A DNA stretch of 64,000 nucleotides from Pseudomonas mucidolens. GTDB taxonomy: Bacteria; Pseudomonadota; Gammaproteobacteria; Pseudomonadales; Pseudomonadaceae. Positions 40,495 to 48,076 of this stretch are shown in pieces. The translations under genes were made by a program, and so were the position numbers. The DNA is taken from assembly GCF_900106045.1 (NCBI RefSeq), contig NZ_LT629802.1, forward strand, positions 2,790,001 to 2,854,000, read 5' to 3'. How positions within the stretch are numbered: the stretch's first letter is position 1; each line of letters starts with the position of its first letter. The notes under the pieces were generated by a model, which was not told the origin of the DNA, made no database searches, and was given only the letters and a program-made list of their open reading frames with translations.

Positions 40495-41238
40495 CTAGCG
40501 AGCGAGTGCGCTCATCTGGACATAGCGGCGATGATGCGCTTCCAAGTGCTCCTTGATGACCCGCAGCACTCGCGCTTCATGCTCGTGAATGAAGAAGTGG
40601 CCACCGGTCATCATGTCTACCGAAAAACTGCCGGCGGTTTCCTTGCGCCAACCCATCAGTTGTTCCGTGGTGGCCTTGTCTTCTTTGCCGCCGAGCACGT
40701 GTACCGGGCACTTGAGTGGTTGCCGCTGCAGGGGACGGAAACGTCCGCACAGCAAAAAGTCGGCACGTAGCACCGGCAGTGTCAGGTTCATCAGCTCCTT
40801 GTCCGCCAGCACCGCCTCACTGGTGCCCTGGAAAGTGCGCAACTGATCAATCAGTTGCTCATCGGTCTTGGGCTCGGCAAAGTCACGGTCGTAGTCGCTG
40901 CGCAGGGTCGGTGCCGCCGTGCCCGAGGCGAACAGCGCCACCGGTTCGGGACAGCCCAAGGCGCGCAATGCATGCGCCATTTCGCACGCCAGCAAGGCTC
41001 CCAGACTATGCCCAAACAGCGCATAGGGCGCTTCGAGCGCCGGCTGGTGTTCCGCAGCCAGCTGGCGAGCCAGGGCGCGCATGTCAGTTTGCAGGGGCTC
41101 ATCAAACCGTGAGCCACGGCCTGGCAGTTCCACCGGATGCACGCGCAACCATTCCGGCAGCTTGCGCCGCCACCGACTGTAGACCATGGCGCTGGCGCCG
41201 GAGTACGGCAGGCACAGCAGTGTCAGCTTGGTCACCAC
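40495..41238 (-). CDS. pvdG: Type II thioesterase (PvdG-like)
   Basis: A 247-residue alpha/beta hydrolase of the GrsT/PvdG class. The nucleophile motif GHSLG has Ser78, and GGHFF supplies His214 as the likely catalytic base. Such proteins clear misloaded or stalled acyl groups from NRPS carrier domains. Start is GTG 41238 (or GTG 41235), preceded by GAGG; no ATG is near. A PvdS box lies at 41269-41292 on the minus strand. The gene ends in TAG and is followed after 44 bases by the SyrP-like hydroxylase, forming a two-gene operon. Cytoplasmic; partner of the adjacent synthetases. Confidence 0.88.
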   Translation of the reverse strand: MVTKLTLLCLPYSGASAMVYSRWRRKLPEWLRVHPVELPGRGSRFDEPLQTDMRALARQLAAEHQPALEAPYALFGHSLGALLACEMAHALRALGCPEPVALFASGTAAPTLRSDYDRDFAEPKTDEQLIDQLRTFQGTSEAVLADKELMNLTLPVLRADFLLCGRFRPLQRQPLKCPVHVLGGKEDKATTEQLMGWRKETAGSFSVDMMTGGHFFIHEHEARVLRVIKEHLEAHHRRYVQMSALAR

Positions 41239-41268
41239 GTTTACCTCAATCCATTACGTGTAAAAGGA

Positions 41269-41292
41269 ACGGATGAGCACGCGGGCAAATTA
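41269..41292 (-). promoter_or_regulatory. PvdS-type promoter for pvdG and the hydroxylase
   Basis: Minus strand TAATT, exactly 16 bases, CGT. One mismatch to TAAAT-N16-CGT. It lies 31 bases from the GTG start. Confidence 0.7.
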
Positions 41293-41324
41293 GGCACACG
41301 CCAGGCCGCCCGCGGCACCTCCTA

Positions 41325-41348
41325 TAAATTTCATGCAGCAGCGCTCGT
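41325..41348 (+). promoter_or_regulatory. PvdS-type promoter for the SCP2-cupin gene
   Basis: TAAAT (41325-41329), 16 bases, CGT (41346-41348): a perfect match to the PvdS element. It lies 38 bases before the GTG start. It places this gene in the iron-starvation regulon. Confidence 0.85.
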
Positions 41349-41386
41349 TCTCTTGTTCAGACCAATACCCGATAAGAGGGATCACC

Positions 41387-42520
41387 GTGGATTTGCATGC
41401 CATTCTGACCAAGCTGTTTGCCAATGCCGGTGCCGTCGGCATTGAAGGTATTTTTCAGTTCGCGTTCGCGCCCGAGCAGGCATTCTGGTCCGAGGTCAAG
41501 GCCCACAGCCGCACCGAGCGGGGTCGCCATGCCCACCCCGACGTGACCATCGAGGTGACGGAGCGGGATTTCCTGGGGATCATGGGCGGCGTGGCCAACG
41601 TCGAAGAACTGTTTGCCAGCGGACGCCTGAAGATCAGCGGCAACATGGGCCTGGCCACGATGCTGCCGCAAATCATCGACCATGCACGCCAGGGTGGCAC
41701 CAAGACCGACAAGGTCGACATGAACAAACGCTACCCAACACCGGCACGCTTCAGCGAACGAATTTCAGCCAGCCTGCCGCCTCTGCGCAGTGTGGAACGC
41801 CGGCCGCGCAGCGAGGTCTCGGTCAGCGAATTTCGCAGTCGCTACCTGCCCCATGGCATCCCCCTGATCATCAGCGATGCACTGCAGGATTGGCCACTGT
41901 TCAAACTCAGCCGCGAAGAGTCCCTGGTGCATTTCGCCGAACTGCAAGGGATCACCCGTCACGGCGATTACGTGAAGAAAACCTTCTCCGCCGATCGCGA
42001 CTTTCGCTCCACCTCCATGGCGGACTTCATCGCCTCGCTGGACACTCCCGCATCGAAAAACGCCGACGGCACGCCGCCCGCCTACATGGGCAACAACATT
42101 TTGCCGGCACAGTTGATGCAGCAGATCAAGCACCCGCCCTACTTCGAGCAGTCGCTGTTCATCGCACCACGCATCTGGATCGGCCCCAAAGGCACCCTGA
42201 CGCCACTGCATCGCGATGACACGGACAATATGTTTGCCCAGGTCTGGGGACGTAAATCCTTCATCCTCGCCGCGCCCCATCACCGTGAAGCGCTGGGCAC
42301 CTGGTCGACATCGCCGGAGGGCGGACTCGACGGTTGCGAAGTCAACCCTGACGCACCGGACTACCAACGTTTTCCGACCTCCCGCGACGTGAACTTCCTC
42401 CGAGTGACCCTGGAGGCAGGCGACCTGTTGTTCCTGCCGGAAGGCTGGTTCCATCAAGTGGAGTCAGTGTCCACCTCGCTGTCCGTGAATTTCTGGGTCA
42501 ACTCCGGGCGCGGCTGGTAA
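41387..42520 (+). CDS. SCP2-domain / JmjC-type cupin fusion protein, probable Fe(II) oxygenase
   Basis: A 377-residue two-part protein. Residues 1 to about 105 resemble an SCP2 sterol/lipid-carrier domain (VTIEVTERDFLGIMGG, then FASGRLKISGNMGLAT). Residues from about 140 to the end resemble a cupin_8/JmjC oxygenase: RIWIGPKGTLTPLHRD gives H275 and D277, and EGWFHQV gives H356, a complete facial-triad pattern. GTG 41387 was chosen because GAGGG precedes it; the in-frame ATG at 41333 would lie inside the PvdS box region, upstream of the expected transcript start. It diverges from pvdG and converges on pvdP. A hydroxylase acting on pyoverdine, on its lipid-tailed precursor or on a carrier protein is plausible, but I do not know a demonstrated function. 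Confidence 0.8.
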   Translation: MDLHAILTKLFANAGAVGIEGIFQFAFAPEQAFWSEVKAHSRTERGRHAHPDVTIEVTERDFLGIMGGVANVEELFASGRLKISGNMGLATMLPQIIDHARQGGTKTDKVDMNKRYPTPARFSERISASLPPLRSVERRPRSEVSVSEFRSRYLPHGIPLIISDALQDWPLFKLSREESLVHFAELQGITRHGDYVKKTFSADRDFRSTSMADFIASLDTPASKNADGTPPAYMGNNILPAQLMQQIKHPPYFEQSLFIAPRIWIGPKGTLTPLHRDDTDNMFAQVWGRKSFILAAPHHREALGTWSTSPEGGLDGCEVNPDAPDYQRFPTSRDVNFLRVTLEAGDLLFLPEGWFHQVESVSTSLSVNFWVNSGRGW

Positions 42521-42558
42521 AGCCCGGCCCTTCGCCAGTCGGTCGCTCCATTCCACGA

Positions 42559-44187
42559 CTACAGCGCCCGCTCCCTGACCTTCAGATGCCGCGCATACCA
42601 GGGGCGCCTGGGCACCTTGCGCAGCAACTGGGCGAGCTGGTCATCGTCAGCACCAAAGGTGATACGCAGCGCCAGCTTCATGGTTTCCGGATCCATCTCC
42701 ACTGACTTGCCCATCTGCAATCCCGGCGTCGTGCTGCAACCGTGAGTCACCGGGCCAAGCCAGGGGTCCGCCACTTCCACCCAACGTCCCGGCGCGAACC
42801 AAGGTACGCCATTGACTTCAAGGCGACTGACTGTACCTGGGTGAAAACGCTCGTGCGCACGAAACCAGTCCTCGATACGGTCATCGATCCAGCCATGGAA
42901 ATACCAGAACACCGGGTTCACATGCGAAGAGAACGGGTCGCCGAGAAAGTCGTTTTGCGCCGTGTACCAACGACCGGCGAAGTCCGCCGGGTCGCGGGCA
43001 AACGGTACCGGGGCGCCGTTGGACGGGTCCCGTGGCACCGAGGCCCAGCGCATGTGCAGCCAATCGTGCAGCCCCAGCTCGACCTCCGAGCCAAACTGGC
43101 CCAGGGTGAGCTTCGCCAGATAACGCGGATCGCGGTACCGCGACTCCCAGACCTGGAAATTGCTGTGGTAGGTCTCGGTCGCCTTGATGTCGCTGACCCA
43201 TTGGGTGTAGTCGCTATCACCACTGGCCAGCCAGGTGGGCGGTAGTGCAAAGCCATCGTGGTTGTCGAAGTAGCGGGCGAACCCCTGGCGGTCACGCTCA
43301 AGCTCCGGTTGCGGCGCAGGGAAACGCGGCCAGGACGGCAGGTCTTGCATCGAGCGTGCCGTCCCGAGCATGTGCCGATGCATGAAAAAGAAGTCGATCC
43401 CTGAACCGTTGCGGTCCTTGCGCGGACCACGCGCATCGCGCTCCTTATCCCGCGGCCCGGGCTGCCAGCCAATGCCGCGCAGGGCGTCACGCTTGTCTTC
43501 GGCAAGCTTGTGCCACTGATCACGGGAGGCATGCCAGAGCTGGTGAAACAGGCGATGTTCAGGAGCGATCAACCAGGCCATCAATGCCGGATTCAAACCG
43601 ATTCGCTCCCGAGCTTCGGGAAACAGTTGTTTGGTGGCAACAAAACGGCTGTCTTGTTCGGGCAGCGCCAAAGGTCGGTCCAGGCGCAGGATGTGCCCGC
43701 TGAGGGTGCCGCTGCCGGCATTGCCAAACTCCGCCCAGACCTCATCCAAGGTCATTTTCAGCTCATGGGTCGGCGCGCCGCCAGGCGTCTCGCGGTCGAT
43801 CAGTCGCCAATACAGCTCGGATGCATTGCCTGGCCCCAGATCGCCCATCACCTGATAACGCGGCTCGGCGTCGCCACGCAGCTGTTCGGCGGTGCCGAGG
43901 TAACCCCGCAGCCCTCGCCCGCGCGGGGCAATATCAAGAAACAACTCCAGCCCTTCAAGCGGCAGGCCGTCGAGGCCCGCCTCACGACCTTCCAGGCGCA
44001 GGCTCCAGACCCCCCGCAAGGAGTCGGCAAGGCGCTGACCGGCCGTGTCGGCCAGTTCGACAGTCGCTTCCTCCGGCGTCACCGGGAACTCTTCACGCGT
44101 CAACTCGCGATGGGCATAAAAGGCCGCAGGCACCGCAGCGCCCGTCAGCGCCAGGCCTGCAATGAACCCTCGTCGAGAAATCGTCAT
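42559..44187 (-). CDS. pvdP: PvdP tyrosinase, pyoverdine chromophore maturation
   Basis: A 542-residue periplasmic copper enzyme that oxidises the dihydropyoverdine or ferribactin Tyr-Dab unit to form the fluorescent chromophore. A Tat signal starts SRRGFIAGLAL. Copper-site His clusters are seen in FMHRHMLGT, LHDWLHMRW and the tyrosinase-like FHGWIDD. The ATG at 44187 was chosen because it places the Tat motif at the N-terminus, as in P. aeruginosa PvdP (about 544 residues); an in-frame ATG 54 bases upstream would add an unlikely leader. A perfect PvdS box lies at 44248-44271, 60 bases upstream. It ends in TAG. Confidence 0.93.
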   Translation of the reverse strand: MTISRRGFIAGLALTGAAVPAAFYAHRELTREEFPVTPEEATVELADTAGQRLADSLRGVWSLRLEGREAGLDGLPLEGLELFLDIAPRGRGLRGYLGTAEQLRGDAEPRYQVMGDLGPGNASELYWRLIDRETPGGAPTHELKMTLDEVWAEFGNAGSGTLSGHILRLDRPLALPEQDSRFVATKQLFPEARERIGLNPALMAWLIAPEHRLFHQLWHASRDQWHKLAEDKRDALRGIGWQPGPRDKERDARGPRKDRNGSGIDFFFMHRHMLGTARSMQDLPSWPRFPAPQPELERDRQGFARYFDNHDGFALPPTWLASGDSDYTQWVSDIKATETYHSNFQVWESRYRDPRYLAKLTLGQFGSEVELGLHDWLHMRWASVPRDPSNGAPVPFARDPADFAGRWYTAQNDFLGDPFSSHVNPVFWYFHGWIDDRIEDWFRAHERFHPGTVSRLEVNGVPWFAPGRWVEVADPWLGPVTHGCSTTPGLQMGKSVEMDPETMKLALRITFGADDDQLAQLLRKVPRRPWYARHLKVRERAL

Positions 44188-44247
44188 TTTCCTACCTGCA
44201 TTGTCCCGCCTGAAAACAGCCATGAAGCAGGCTTTATCCAAGCTAGA

Positions 44248-44271
44248 ACGTTTGTTACCGAGGGAAATTTA
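44248..44271 (-). promoter_or_regulatory. PvdS-type promoter for pvdP
   Basis: Minus strand TAAAT (44271-44267), 16 bases, CGT (44250-44248): a perfect match. It lies back to back with the pvdM box 20 bases away. Confidence 0.85.
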
Positions 44272-44290
44272 CCGCCACGGGCCAGGTGCC

Positions 44291-44314
44291 TAAATTTTTC
44301 TCTGCAGCGCTCGT
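44291..44314 (+). promoter_or_regulatory. PvdS-type promoter for pvdMNO
   Basis: TAAAT (44291-44295), 16 bases, CGT (44312-44314): a perfect match. The stretch before CGT (GCAGCGCT) is shared with the box of the SCP2-cupin gene. Confidence 0.85.
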
Positions 44315-44375
44315 TCTTCCCAGATAGCGAAGGCCCTTGCGCCTGCACTTCGACGGCGAACTGATTGAGATGGCA

Positions 44376-45725
44376 ATGACAAAACCACGTTCAAGAAAGG
44401 CTCTCTACATTGGCCTGCCGCTGGCACTCGCCATTAGCGCCGGGGCCGGCTTTCTGGCCTGGGATCACTGGTTCAGGGGCAACGCCGGTTACCCACTGGA
44501 GGTGATCAAGCAAGCCAATGAAATGCAGGATCGTTTGCTGTCCTTCGACAGTCACATCTCGGTGCCGCTGAATTTCGGTACCCACGGCCACGAAGCCGAC
44601 AAGGATGGCGACAGCCAGTTCGACCTGGTCAAGGCCAACCGTGGGCGCCTGTCCGGGGCCGCCCTGACCATCTTCGGCTGGCCCGAAATGTGGAACGGCG
44701 CCAATGCCCCTCATCGCCCGACCGCAGGCTTTGTCGAGGAGGCGCGCAACCAGCAGGAAGTGCGCTACAAAATCATTTCTGGAATGGTCCGCGACTTCCC
44801 CAATCAGGTAGCCATCGCCTATACCCCGGACGACTTCCGACGCCTGCACGGCGAGGGTAAGTTCGCCATTTTCATCAGCATGCTCAACGCCTACCCACTG
44901 GGCAACGACCTCAATCTGTTGGACATGTGGGCCGCACGCGGCATGCGCATGTTCGGTTTCAGCTATATCGGCAATAACAGCTGGGCCGACTCCTCACGCC
45001 CGCTGCCGTTCTTCAACGATTCGCCTGACGCTCTCAACGGCCTGTCGGACATCGGCCAACAGGCCGTGCATCGGCTCAATGACCTGGGGGTGATCATCGA
45101 CGTCTCGCAGATGTCGACCAAGGCCTTGGAACAAGTCGCGCAACTGAGCCGTACACCGATGGTGGCCTCGCACTCGGCACCACGGGCCTTCGTCGACATC
45201 CCGCGCAACCTCACCGACAAAGAGATGCAACTGATCAAGAACAGCGGCGGCGTGGTCCAGGTGGTCGGGTTCTCCCAATACCTGCGTCCACTGACCCAAC
45301 CTACCCAGGACAAGCTCAACACTCTGCGCGCGCGTTTCGACCTGCCGCCGCTGCCGAACCTGGCCATGGCGCTGATGCCAGGCGACCCAATCATCTCCGC
45401 CTGGTCCGAACAGAAGTTCGGCCAATACGCCAGCGGCCTGTATTCGATCCTTGAAGAAGAGCCCAAGGCTAGCCTCAAAGACTACGGCGACGCCATCGAC
45501 TACACCGTGCGCAAGATCGGTATCGACCACGTCGGCATTGCCTCCGACTTCAACGAAGGGGGCGGTGTCAAGAACTGGGACAACGTCGGTGAGATACGCA
45601 ACGTGACCGCCGAACTGATTTCCCGGGGTTACTCCGAAGCCGACATCGCCAAACTGTGGGGAGGCAACTTCCTGCGGGTCTGGGACCAGGTGCAAACAGC
45701 CGCCAGGCCGGTGGCCGAGCGCTGA
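44376..45725 (+). CDS. pvdM: PvdM, periplasmic dipeptidase-family protein of pyoverdine maturation
   Basis: A 449-residue member of the renal dipeptidase (M19) family with an N-terminal hydrophobic anchor (about residues 8-28). Family features include FDSHISVPLNF near the start of the mature part, then ASHSAPRAFVDIPRN and DHVGIASDFNEGGG. In P. aeruginosa PvdM acts in the periplasm during oxidation of ferribactin to pyoverdine. ATG 44376 is preferred because GAG sits 6 bases upstream and the length equals P. aeruginosa PvdM; ATG 44370 and TTG 44337 are in-frame alternatives. First gene of the pvdM-pvdN-pvdO unit. Confidence 0.92.
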   Translation: MTKPRSRKALYIGLPLALAISAGAGFLAWDHWFRGNAGYPLEVIKQANEMQDRLLSFDSHISVPLNFGTHGHEADKDGDSQFDLVKANRGRLSGAALTIFGWPEMWNGANAPHRPTAGFVEEARNQQEVRYKIISGMVRDFPNQVAIAYTPDDFRRLHGEGKFAIFISMLNAYPLGNDLNLLDMWAARGMRMFGFSYIGNNSWADSSRPLPFFNDSPDALNGLSDIGQQAVHRLNDLGVIIDVSQMSTKALEQVAQLSRTPMVASHSAPRAFVDIPRNLTDKEMQLIKNSGGVVQVVGFSQYLRPLTQPTQDKLNTLRARFDLPPLPNLAMALMPGDPIISAWSEQKFGQYASGLYSILEEEPKASLKDYGDAIDYTVRKIGIDHVGIASDFNEGGGVKNWDNVGEIRNVTAELISRGYSEADIAKLWGGNFLRVWDQVQTAARPVAER

Positions 45726-45760
45726 TTGCCTTCCCTTTTGCAGACAAGTGAACCGAGCAC

Positions 45761-47044
45761 ATGACTGATCGCCGCACGTTTCTCAAACAGGCCGGGATAC
45801 TCGCCGCCGGCCTCCCGCTGGGCACCGCCGTGCTGAATCAGCACGCCTTGGCGAATACACCACCGCCCGTGCCCGAGGGAAAATGGGCGCAATTGCGCCA
45901 GTTGTTCACCCAGGACCCGGACTATATCCACTTTTCCAATTTCCTGGTCACCTCCCACCCCAAGCCCGTGCGCGACGCGATCGATCTGCACCGGGCACGG
46001 ATAGACCGCAACCCCGGCCTGGCCATGGACTGGGACTTGCAGGAAGCCTGGAAGCGCGAAGCCGAGGTGCGTGACTGGGCCGGCCGCTACCTGCAGGCAA
46101 AACCGGGGCAGATAGCCTTGACCGGCAGCACCACCGAAGGGCTGGCGATGATCTACGGCGGCATACATGTGCGCCCGGATCAGGAGATTCTGACCACGGT
46201 CCACGAGCATTACTCCACCGAATTCACCCTCGATTACCGGATACAGAAAGAAGGTACCCAGGTCCGCAAGATCAAGCTGTTCAAGGACGCCCAGAAGACG
46301 TCGGTGGATGAAGTACTCAGCGCGATCAAAAGCAATATCCGCCCCAACACCCGGGTGCTGGGCATGACCTGGGTCCAATCGGGCAGCGGCGTGAAACTGC
46401 CCATCGGCGAAATCGGCAAGCTGGTGGAAGAGTTCAACCGCAACCGCGACGAGAAAGACCGCATCCTCTACGTGGTCGACGGTGTACACGGCTTCGGCGT
46501 CGAGGACCTGAGCTTTGCGCAGATGCACTGTGATTTCTTCATCGCCGGCACCCACAAGTGGATGTTCGGACCACGGGGGACCGGGATCATCTGCGCCCGC
46601 TCCGAAGAACTCAAGGACGTGACGCCGACGGTGCCGACCTTCTCCGAAGACACCAACTTTGCCACCACTATGTCCCCTGGCGGCTACCACGCCTTCGAAC
46701 ATCGCTGGGCCTTGAACGAAGCCTTCAAGCTGCACCTGCAACTCGGCAAAGCCGAGGTGCAGGCCCGTATCCATGGACTCAACAGTTACTTGAAGGAGCG
46801 CCTGCAGGCCCATCGGCAGATCGAGCTCGTGACGCCCACCAGCCCCGAGCTATCGGCAGGCTTCACCTTCTTCCGGGTCAAGCAGCAAGACAGCGACAAA
46901 GTCGCTGCCTATCTCATGGAAAACCGAGTGGTCTGCGACGCGGTGCACCGCGACGCCGGGCCAGTGATCCGCACCGCACCGGGATTGCTGAACAACGAGA
47001 CCGAAGTCGAGCGTTTCATGACGTTGCTTGGCAAAAAACTCTGA
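45761..47044 (+). CDS. pvdN: PvdN, periplasmic PLP-dependent aminotransferase-fold enzyme
   Basis: A 427-residue class V aminotransferase-fold protein with a Tat signal (DRRTFLKQAG). K266 in AGTHKWMFGPRG is the expected PLP-binding lysine. In fluorescent pseudomonads PvdN modifies the glutamate side chain attached to the chromophore, converting it to the succinamide form, after Tat export. ATG 45761 has only a weak GAG upstream but gives the standard length and Tat motif. It lies 35 bases after pvdM and 40 bases before pvdO. Confidence 0.93.
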   Translation: MTDRRTFLKQAGILAAGLPLGTAVLNQHALANTPPPVPEGKWAQLRQLFTQDPDYIHFSNFLVTSHPKPVRDAIDLHRARIDRNPGLAMDWDLQEAWKREAEVRDWAGRYLQAKPGQIALTGSTTEGLAMIYGGIHVRPDQEILTTVHEHYSTEFTLDYRIQKEGTQVRKIKLFKDAQKTSVDEVLSAIKSNIRPNTRVLGMTWVQSGSGVKLPIGEIGKLVEEFNRNRDEKDRILYVVDGVHGFGVEDLSFAQMHCDFFIAGTHKWMFGPRGTGIICARSEELKDVTPTVPTFSEDTNFATTMSPGGYHAFEHRWALNEAFKLHLQLGKAEVQARIHGLNSYLKERLQAHRQIELVTPTSPELSAGFTFFRVKQQDSDKVAAYLMENRVVCDAVHRDAGPVIRTAPGLLNNETEVERFMTLLGKKL

Positions 47045-47084
47045 TGCCGCCGTTGAGCGCCGATTTCTTCTATCGAGACGACTT

Positions 47085-47972
47085 ATGACTTCCACTCCCA
47101 ATACCGCGTTGTTCTCCCTGAAGGCCTTGGCGGCCCTGGCCGCAGCCTTCTGCCTGCAGCCAGGCCTGGCTGGCGCTGCAACCACGGCACCGCAGCCGGG
47201 CAAGGTCTTCAAAGACTGCAAGGACTGCCCGGAAATGGTCGTGTTGCCGGCAGGTACTTTCACCATGGGCTCCCCGGACGATGAAATCGGCCACGAGCCT
47301 GACGAAAGCCCGCAGCATCCAGTGACGTTTGCCAAGCCTTTCGCCATCAGCCGCTTCCAGGTACTGGCCGGCGAGTTCAACGCTTATCAGAACGAAACCG
47401 GCACCCGCCTCAATGACTTCGATGTACGCCCAGGTCGCCGCTGCACCAATGGCAAACCGAGCTATCCGCAGAAGTCGCAGCAGCCTGCGGTATGCATGAA
47501 CCTGGCCGAAGCCCAGGCCTATATTGCCTGGCTGTCGAACAAAACCGGCAAGCAGTACCGCCTGGTGAGCGAAGCGGTCCGCGAGTACGCCGCTCGCGGC
47601 GGCAGCCCTGGCCCCTTTCCGTTCCCCTTCGATGAAGGCCAGAACTACCAGATCTCCAAACACGCCAACACCTACGGCCCGGCCGACGGCTATACCTACA
47701 CCAACCCGGCCAAGGCCTTTGCGCCCAATGCCTTTGGTGTTTACAACATGCACGGCAACGTCTCCGAATGGGTTGCCGATTGCTATCACCCGAATTACCT
47801 CGGCGCCCCTGCTGACGGCAGTGCCTGGGTCGAAAAAAACTGCGAGCTGCAGAGCATTCGCGGCAACGACTACCTCGAAGCGCCGGTCTTCTCGCGCTCC
47901 GGCAATCGCAACAACATGTACCCCAACGAGAGCGGTGACTGGCTGGGCTTTCGCGTAGAACGCGACCTCTGA
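47085..47972 (+). CDS. pvdO: PvdO, FGE-sulfatase-like periplasmic protein of pyoverdine maturation
   Basis: 295 residues. A signal peptide runs to about LAGAATTA. The body is a formylglycine-generating-enzyme-like domain: MVVLPAGTFTMGS at its start, YRLVSEAVREYAARGG, then NVSEWVADCYH and a C-terminal GFRV. In P. aeruginosa PvdO is needed for chromophore maturation (final oxidation after PvdP). ATG 47085 is preferred to the TTG at 47028, which would overlap pvdN and add a non-signal leader. It is the last gene of the pvdMNO transcript, because a hairpin terminator follows directly. Confidence 0.92.
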   Translation: MTSTPNTALFSLKALAALAAAFCLQPGLAGAATTAPQPGKVFKDCKDCPEMVVLPAGTFTMGSPDDEIGHEPDESPQHPVTFAKPFAISRFQVLAGEFNAYQNETGTRLNDFDVRPGRRCTNGKPSYPQKSQQPAVCMNLAEAQAYIAWLSNKTGKQYRLVSEAVREYAARGGSPGPFPFPFDEGQNYQISKHANTYGPADGYTYTNPAKAFAPNAFGVYNMHGNVSEWVADCYHPNYLGAPADGSAWVEKNCELQSIRGNDYLEAPVFSRSGNRNNMYPNESGDWLGFRVERDL

Positions 47973-47982
47973 TCCGGCCAGC

Positions 47983-48007
47983 GGACCGCGGACTTGCGCG
48001 GTCCTTT
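47983..48007 (+). terminator. Intrinsic terminator after pvdO
   Basis: Perfect 8-bp stem GGACCGCG / CGCGGTCC with a 6-base loop, followed by TTT. Its T run abuts the pvdE PvdS box, so pvdMNO ends exactly where pvdE transcription is set up. Confidence 0.75.
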
Positions 48008-48030
48008 AAATAAACTGCCTGGCCATTCGT
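48007..48030 (+). promoter_or_regulatory. PvdS-type promoter for pvdE
   Basis: TAAAT (48007-48011), 16 bases, CGT (48028-48030): a perfect match. It lies 46 bases before the pvdE ATG. Confidence 0.82.
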
Positions 48031-48076
48031 TTTCGTGAGTAGCGGCCCTACGTTCTTCTCCTGACAGGAAACCTCA

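Noticed and set aside
41333..41386. ATG 41333 as start of the SCP2-cupin protein
   Set aside because: It lies inside the PvdS promoter, upstream of the expected transcript start. GTG 41387 has a GAGGG ribosome binding site.
45629..46813. Minus-strand open frame (394 codons) opposite pvdM and pvdN
   Set aside because: It spans two well-defined pvd genes on the other strand and shows only reverse-complement codon composition.
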